The notes under the pieces are model-generated. The model made no database searches. It had not been told where the DNA came from and worked only from the letters and a program-made list of their open reading frames with translations. DNA of 6,894 bases from CAYVQE01 sp964633205 (GTDB lineage Bacteria; Myxococcota; B64-G9), in assembly GCA_964633205.1 (NCBI GenBank), contig CAZWFN010000229.1, positions 1 to 6,894 of the forward strand, read 5' to 3'. This document shows positions 4,917 to 6,894 of the stretch, in pieces. Positions within the stretch are counted from its first letter, which is position 1. Every line of letters starts with the position of its first letter. Both the position numbers and the translations under genes were made by a program.

Positions 4917-6044
4917 ATGGTTCTGCAAGCCATTCCCGTCCTGCTGGCCGCGCTGCTGGGGGCCGCCGCCCCGGCCGCCGAGCAAGACCACCCGTCCTGC
5001 AACGATCCGGTCTACCTGCAGACCGCGGCGCGCATCGAGGCGGTGGCCACGGCCGCCGAGCGCCTCGCGCTGTGGCGCGCCTTTCTGGCCAACAGCCCGG
5101 ACAACCCCTGCGCCGACGCGGTGCGCCGCCGCATCCGGGCGCTGCAGTCCTCGATCGAACTGGCCGCCGAGCGCGAGCAGCGGGCCGCCTGGCGGCAGGA
5201 GGCCCGCGGCGGGGTGGTCGAGCCCAACCTGGACATCTTCCCGGCCCACGCCCTGTTCCCGGACGCCTTCCCCATCGACCGGGTGCGCCTGCTCAGCGAG
5301 ATCATCTGGGTGGGCCCGGGCTGGAAGCGCGACTACGGCGCCGAGAACATCCAGCGCGAGATCGAGCGCGCCGCGCTGTGGACCCTGGTGCTGCGCGGCG
5401 AGCTGGCCCTGGTGTCGCACCTGGGCCTGACCGTGGATGTGCCGCTGCTGGTGGGCCAGCCCTCCGATCAGGGCCTGCAGGCGGCGCTGGGCAACATCGC
5501 CTTGGGGGTGCGCGGCATCTGGGGCACCCGGCTGGAGCCGCGCCGGCCATGGACCATCTCGGGTGGGGTGATCTGGGGCTCGGGCAGCTCCGGGCTGTTG
5601 GGCAAGGACTACAAGCCGGTGCTGGACGCGGCCGCGGTGGCCGGTGCCCACCAGCGCCACCTCTTCCGCTACGATTCGCCGGCCTACACCGCCCACGTCG
5701 AGACCCAGCTGGGCCTGGGCGCCCACTTCCTGGGCCTGGCCCTGGCCTACCACGTCTATGCCGGCGGCGAGCACGTCGAGCGCATCCTGCGCTACGACCT
5801 GAGCTGGGATTGGCGGCTGGACGGGCGCTGGCAGCCGGGGATCGAGCTCAACGGCGGGGTGGGCGACGGCGAGCCGCGGGTGGGCTCGACCGAGAACACC
5901 ACCCTGTGGTTCTTCTACCTGTCGCCCGGGCTGCGGCTGCGGCTGGGCTGGCTGGAGACCCAGCTGGCACTGCGCGTGCCGCTGGGCATGGCCTGGGACT
6001 GGGCCCGGCTGATCACCAGCATAGACCTGACCGTGCGGCTGTGA
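4917..6044 (+). CDS. Secreted protein with helical N-terminus and predicted outer-membrane beta-barrel
   Basis: The product is 375 residues. A hydrophobic signal (about 5-20) ends in APAAE. Residues 28-98 look helical (VYLQTAARIEAVATAAERLALWRAF and similar) with Cys28 and Cys65. From about 120 to the end, strands of alternating polar and hydrophobic/aromatic residues recur, e.g. ALVSHLGLTVDVPLLVG (164-180), WTISGGVIWGSGS (212-224), HVETQLGLGAHFLGLALAYHVY (two strands, 260-281), YLSPGLRLRLGWLETQLALRV and a final SIDLTVRL. This is the pattern of an outer-membrane barrel, with Gly/Asp/Glu-rich loops between. It resembles MetA-type porin-like proteins in style, but I cannot assign a family. The ATG at 4917 is chosen because the -10 box would place transcription onset there. 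An in-frame ATG at 4905 would add MLGR, giving the signal peptide its only positive charge, and remains possible. Transport or anchoring roles are guesses. Confidence 0.75.
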   Translation: MVLQAIPVLLAALLGAAAPAAEQDHPSCNDPVYLQTAARIEAVATAAERLALWRAFLANSPDNPCADAVRRRIRALQSSIELAAEREQRAAWRQEARGGVVEPNLDIFPAHALFPDAFPIDRVRLLSEIIWVGPGWKRDYGAENIQREIERAALWTLVLRGELALVSHLGLTVDVPLLVGQPSDQGLQAALGNIALGVRGIWGTRLEPRRPWTISGGVIWGSGSSGLLGKDYKPVLDAAAVAGAHQRHLFRYDSPAYTAHVETQLGLGAHFLGLALAYHVYAGGEHVERILRYDLSWDWRLDGRWQPGIELNGGVGDGEPRVGSTENTTLWFFYLSPGLRLRLGWLETQLALRVPLGMAWDWARLITSIDLTVRL

Positions 6045-6110
6045 GCTCGGTGCCGGGGCTGCGCTGCCAGGCGCTGCGGGGCGTCCGGAGCCCGGGCGGG
6101 GGTCTTGTCG

Positions 6111-6779
6111 CTATGCCGAATCGCCGGGCTTGGCGCCGGCGCCGAGCCGGCGCTCGAGTTCGGTGATCTTCTCCATGGCCAGCTCGAGCTTGGAGTTGGT
6201 CACCCGGTAGACCTGGGCGTCGGTGCGCGAGCGGCGGTTGGCCGCGGCCAGCTTGTCCTCCAGCCGGCGCACCTTCTTGCGCAACCCGGCCAGCTCTTCC
6301 TGCCGGCCCTGCTTGCGCTCGCTGTGGGCTTCGCTCTCCTGCCGCGCGGCCCGCTCGGCCTGCTCCTTCTCGGCCCGCGCCTTGTCGCGCTGGCCGCGCA
6401 GCTGTTCGGCCTCGGCGGCTGCTTCGGCGGCCGCCTGCTCGGCCCGCCTGGCCCGGGCGCGGGCGTCGCGCAGCTCCTGCTCGGCCCGCTCGGCCTCGGC
6501 GTCGGGCTGCGGGCCGGGCTCCGGCTGCGAGCGCTGGTGCAGCATCTTTTTCAGCTTGGCGCACTCGTCGCGCTGGCGGTCGAGCTTGGAGCGCAGCTCG
6601 TCGGCCTGGCGGGATTTGTCGTCCAGCTTGGCGCCGGCCGCCTCTGCCGCGCGCCGCTGGGCGGCGAGCTCCGACTCGATTTCGGCGCCGCGCTGGCCGC
6701 GGCGCATGGCCACCACCAGCGCGATGATGAACAGCAACGTCGCCACGCCGGCGAACGCGCCCAGAACCGGGGTCAGCAT
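6111..6779 (-). CDS. Single-pass membrane protein with long coiled coil, unknown function
   Basis: The product is 222 residues. One transmembrane helix lies at about residues 5-25 (LGAFAGVATLLFIIALVVAM) and is followed at once by RRGQR. The positive-inside rule places the N-terminus outside and the long C-terminal part in the cytoplasm. Residues 32-80 form a charged heptad-like coiled coil, QPEPGPQPD (85-93) breaks it, and about 94-180 form a second Ala/Glu/Arg/Gln-rich coil. The last part, VYRVTNSKLELAMEKITELERRL (190-212), is less repetitive and may be the conserved contact segment. GGAGGT (6785-6790) lies five bases before the ATG. The gene converges on the barrel gene with a 66-bp gap. 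The family is not recognised; scaffolding, or linking the inner membrane to cytoplasmic partners, is only an inference from shape. Confidence 0.85.
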   Translation of the reverse strand: MLTPVLGAFAGVATLLFIIALVVAMRRGQRGAEIESELAAQRRAAEAAGAKLDDKSRQADELRSKLDRQRDECAKLKKMLHQRSQPEPGPQPDAEAERAEQELRDARARARRAEQAAAEAAAEAEQLRGQRDKARAEKEQAERAARQESEAHSERKQGRQEELAGLRKKVRRLEDKLAAANRRSRTDAQVYRVTNSKLELAMEKITELERRLGAGAKPGDSA

Positions 6780-6784
6780 GGGCC

Positions 6785-6790
6785 ACCTCC
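6785..6790 (-). promoter_or_regulatory. Shine-Dalgarno of the coiled-coil gene
   Basis: GGAGGT on the minus strand is five bases from the ATG at 6779 and fixes this start. Confidence 0.7.
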
Positions 6791-6796
6791 GCTACG

Positions 6797-6826
6797 GAAC
6801 TAGCACAGTTTTTCCAATCGGGGCAA
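6797..6826 (-). promoter_or_regulatory. Candidate promoter of the coiled-coil gene
   Basis: On the minus strand TTGCCC (6826-6821), an 18-base A/T-containing spacer and TAGTTC (6802-6797, context GTGCTAGTT) form a modest sigma-70-like match. Transcription would begin near 6790, right at the Shine-Dalgarno, giving a very short leader. The -10 match is weak, so this is tentative. Confidence 0.3.
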
Positions 6827-6849
6827 GCGCGGCCCGGACGGAGCCATCC

Positions 6850-6870
6850 GCGCTGTCAGCAAAACAGCGC
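6850..6870. repeat. Small perfect hairpin upstream of the coiled-coil gene
   Basis: GCGCTGT (6850-6856) and ACAGCGC (6864-6870) are exact reverse complements around a 7-base loop. No T-run follows on either strand within the window. It may be an operator or part of the control region of a gene beyond the right edge, where the window ends in a Shine-Dalgarno-like CCAGGAG. Confidence 0.4.
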
Positions 6871-6894
6871 TACGTCTAGCTGCCGGGCCAGGAG

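Noticed and set aside
4842..5774. The dacB frame remains open upstream across the barrel gene
   Set aside because: This part is composition-driven shadow of the barrel gene. The Trp-rich signal segment of DacB begins just after 4841.
6045..6110. Possible bidirectional terminator between the barrel and coiled-coil genes
   Set aside because: GC-rich, but I found no convincing stem followed by a T-run on either strand.
6105..6803. Leu/Gly-rich plus-strand frame that looks like a membrane protein
   Set aside because: It is the exact complement of the Ala/Glu/Arg coiled coil; reverse reading of Gln, Glu and Lys codons gives Leu-rich sequence. The minus strand has the ribosome site.

Overview
The window is very GC-rich and gene-dense. 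It holds seven protein-coding features: six complete genes (an ECF sigma factor, two lipoproteins, a PBP4-type peptidase, an outer-membrane barrel candidate and a coiled-coil membrane protein) and one anti-sigma gene cut by the left edge. Almost every product acts in or at the cell envelope. The lipoprotein with seven propeller repeats of the DLxGVWG...VxAVGxxGTxL kind, the small lipoproteins and the ECF/anti-sigma pair suggest a deltaproteobacterial-type organism, most likely Myxococcota. That assignment rests on style and motif recognition only; no marker gene is present.

Layout from the left. On the minus strand, an ECF sigma factor (678-1268) is followed, with a 4-base GTGA overlap, by a zinc-finger anti-sigma factor (1-681) that runs off the edge. 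A 266-bp divergent control region (1269-1534) carries a good housekeeping-type promoter in each direction and a helically phased direct repeat next to the minus promoter. Rightward from it run two lipoprotein genes 22 bp apart: a small one with two Cys in the mature part (1535-1960) and a beta-propeller (1983-2969). Convergent to them is a D-Ala-D-Ala carboxypeptidase/endopeptidase of the PBP4 (DacB, S13) family (3105-4841, minus). Between the two convergent genes lies a 135-bp gap containing an out-of-frame Cys-rich coding-like stretch.

Divergent from dacB, with 75 bp between them, is a gene for a secreted protein with a helical N-terminal part and a predicted outer-membrane beta-barrel (4917-6044). 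Convergent with that is a gene for a single-pass membrane coiled-coil protein (6111-6779, minus). The last 100 bp hold that gene's upstream region and a small perfect hairpin.

How the parts may fit together: the sigma/anti-sigma pair is a membrane-linked signalling switch, and the neighbours are surface lipoproteins, a peptidoglycan enzyme and a putative outer-membrane protein. Control of the neighbours by the sigma factor is not shown by any promoter match. I see no CRISPR array, transposase, tRNA or rRNA. The most unusual items are an in-frame insertion in the N-terminal linker of dacB, bounded by 27-bp exact repeats and carrying a hairpin; the Cys-rich reading frame just past the dacB stop; and a probable leaderless start for the barrel gene. 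I did not find convincing evidence of a new multi-gene system.
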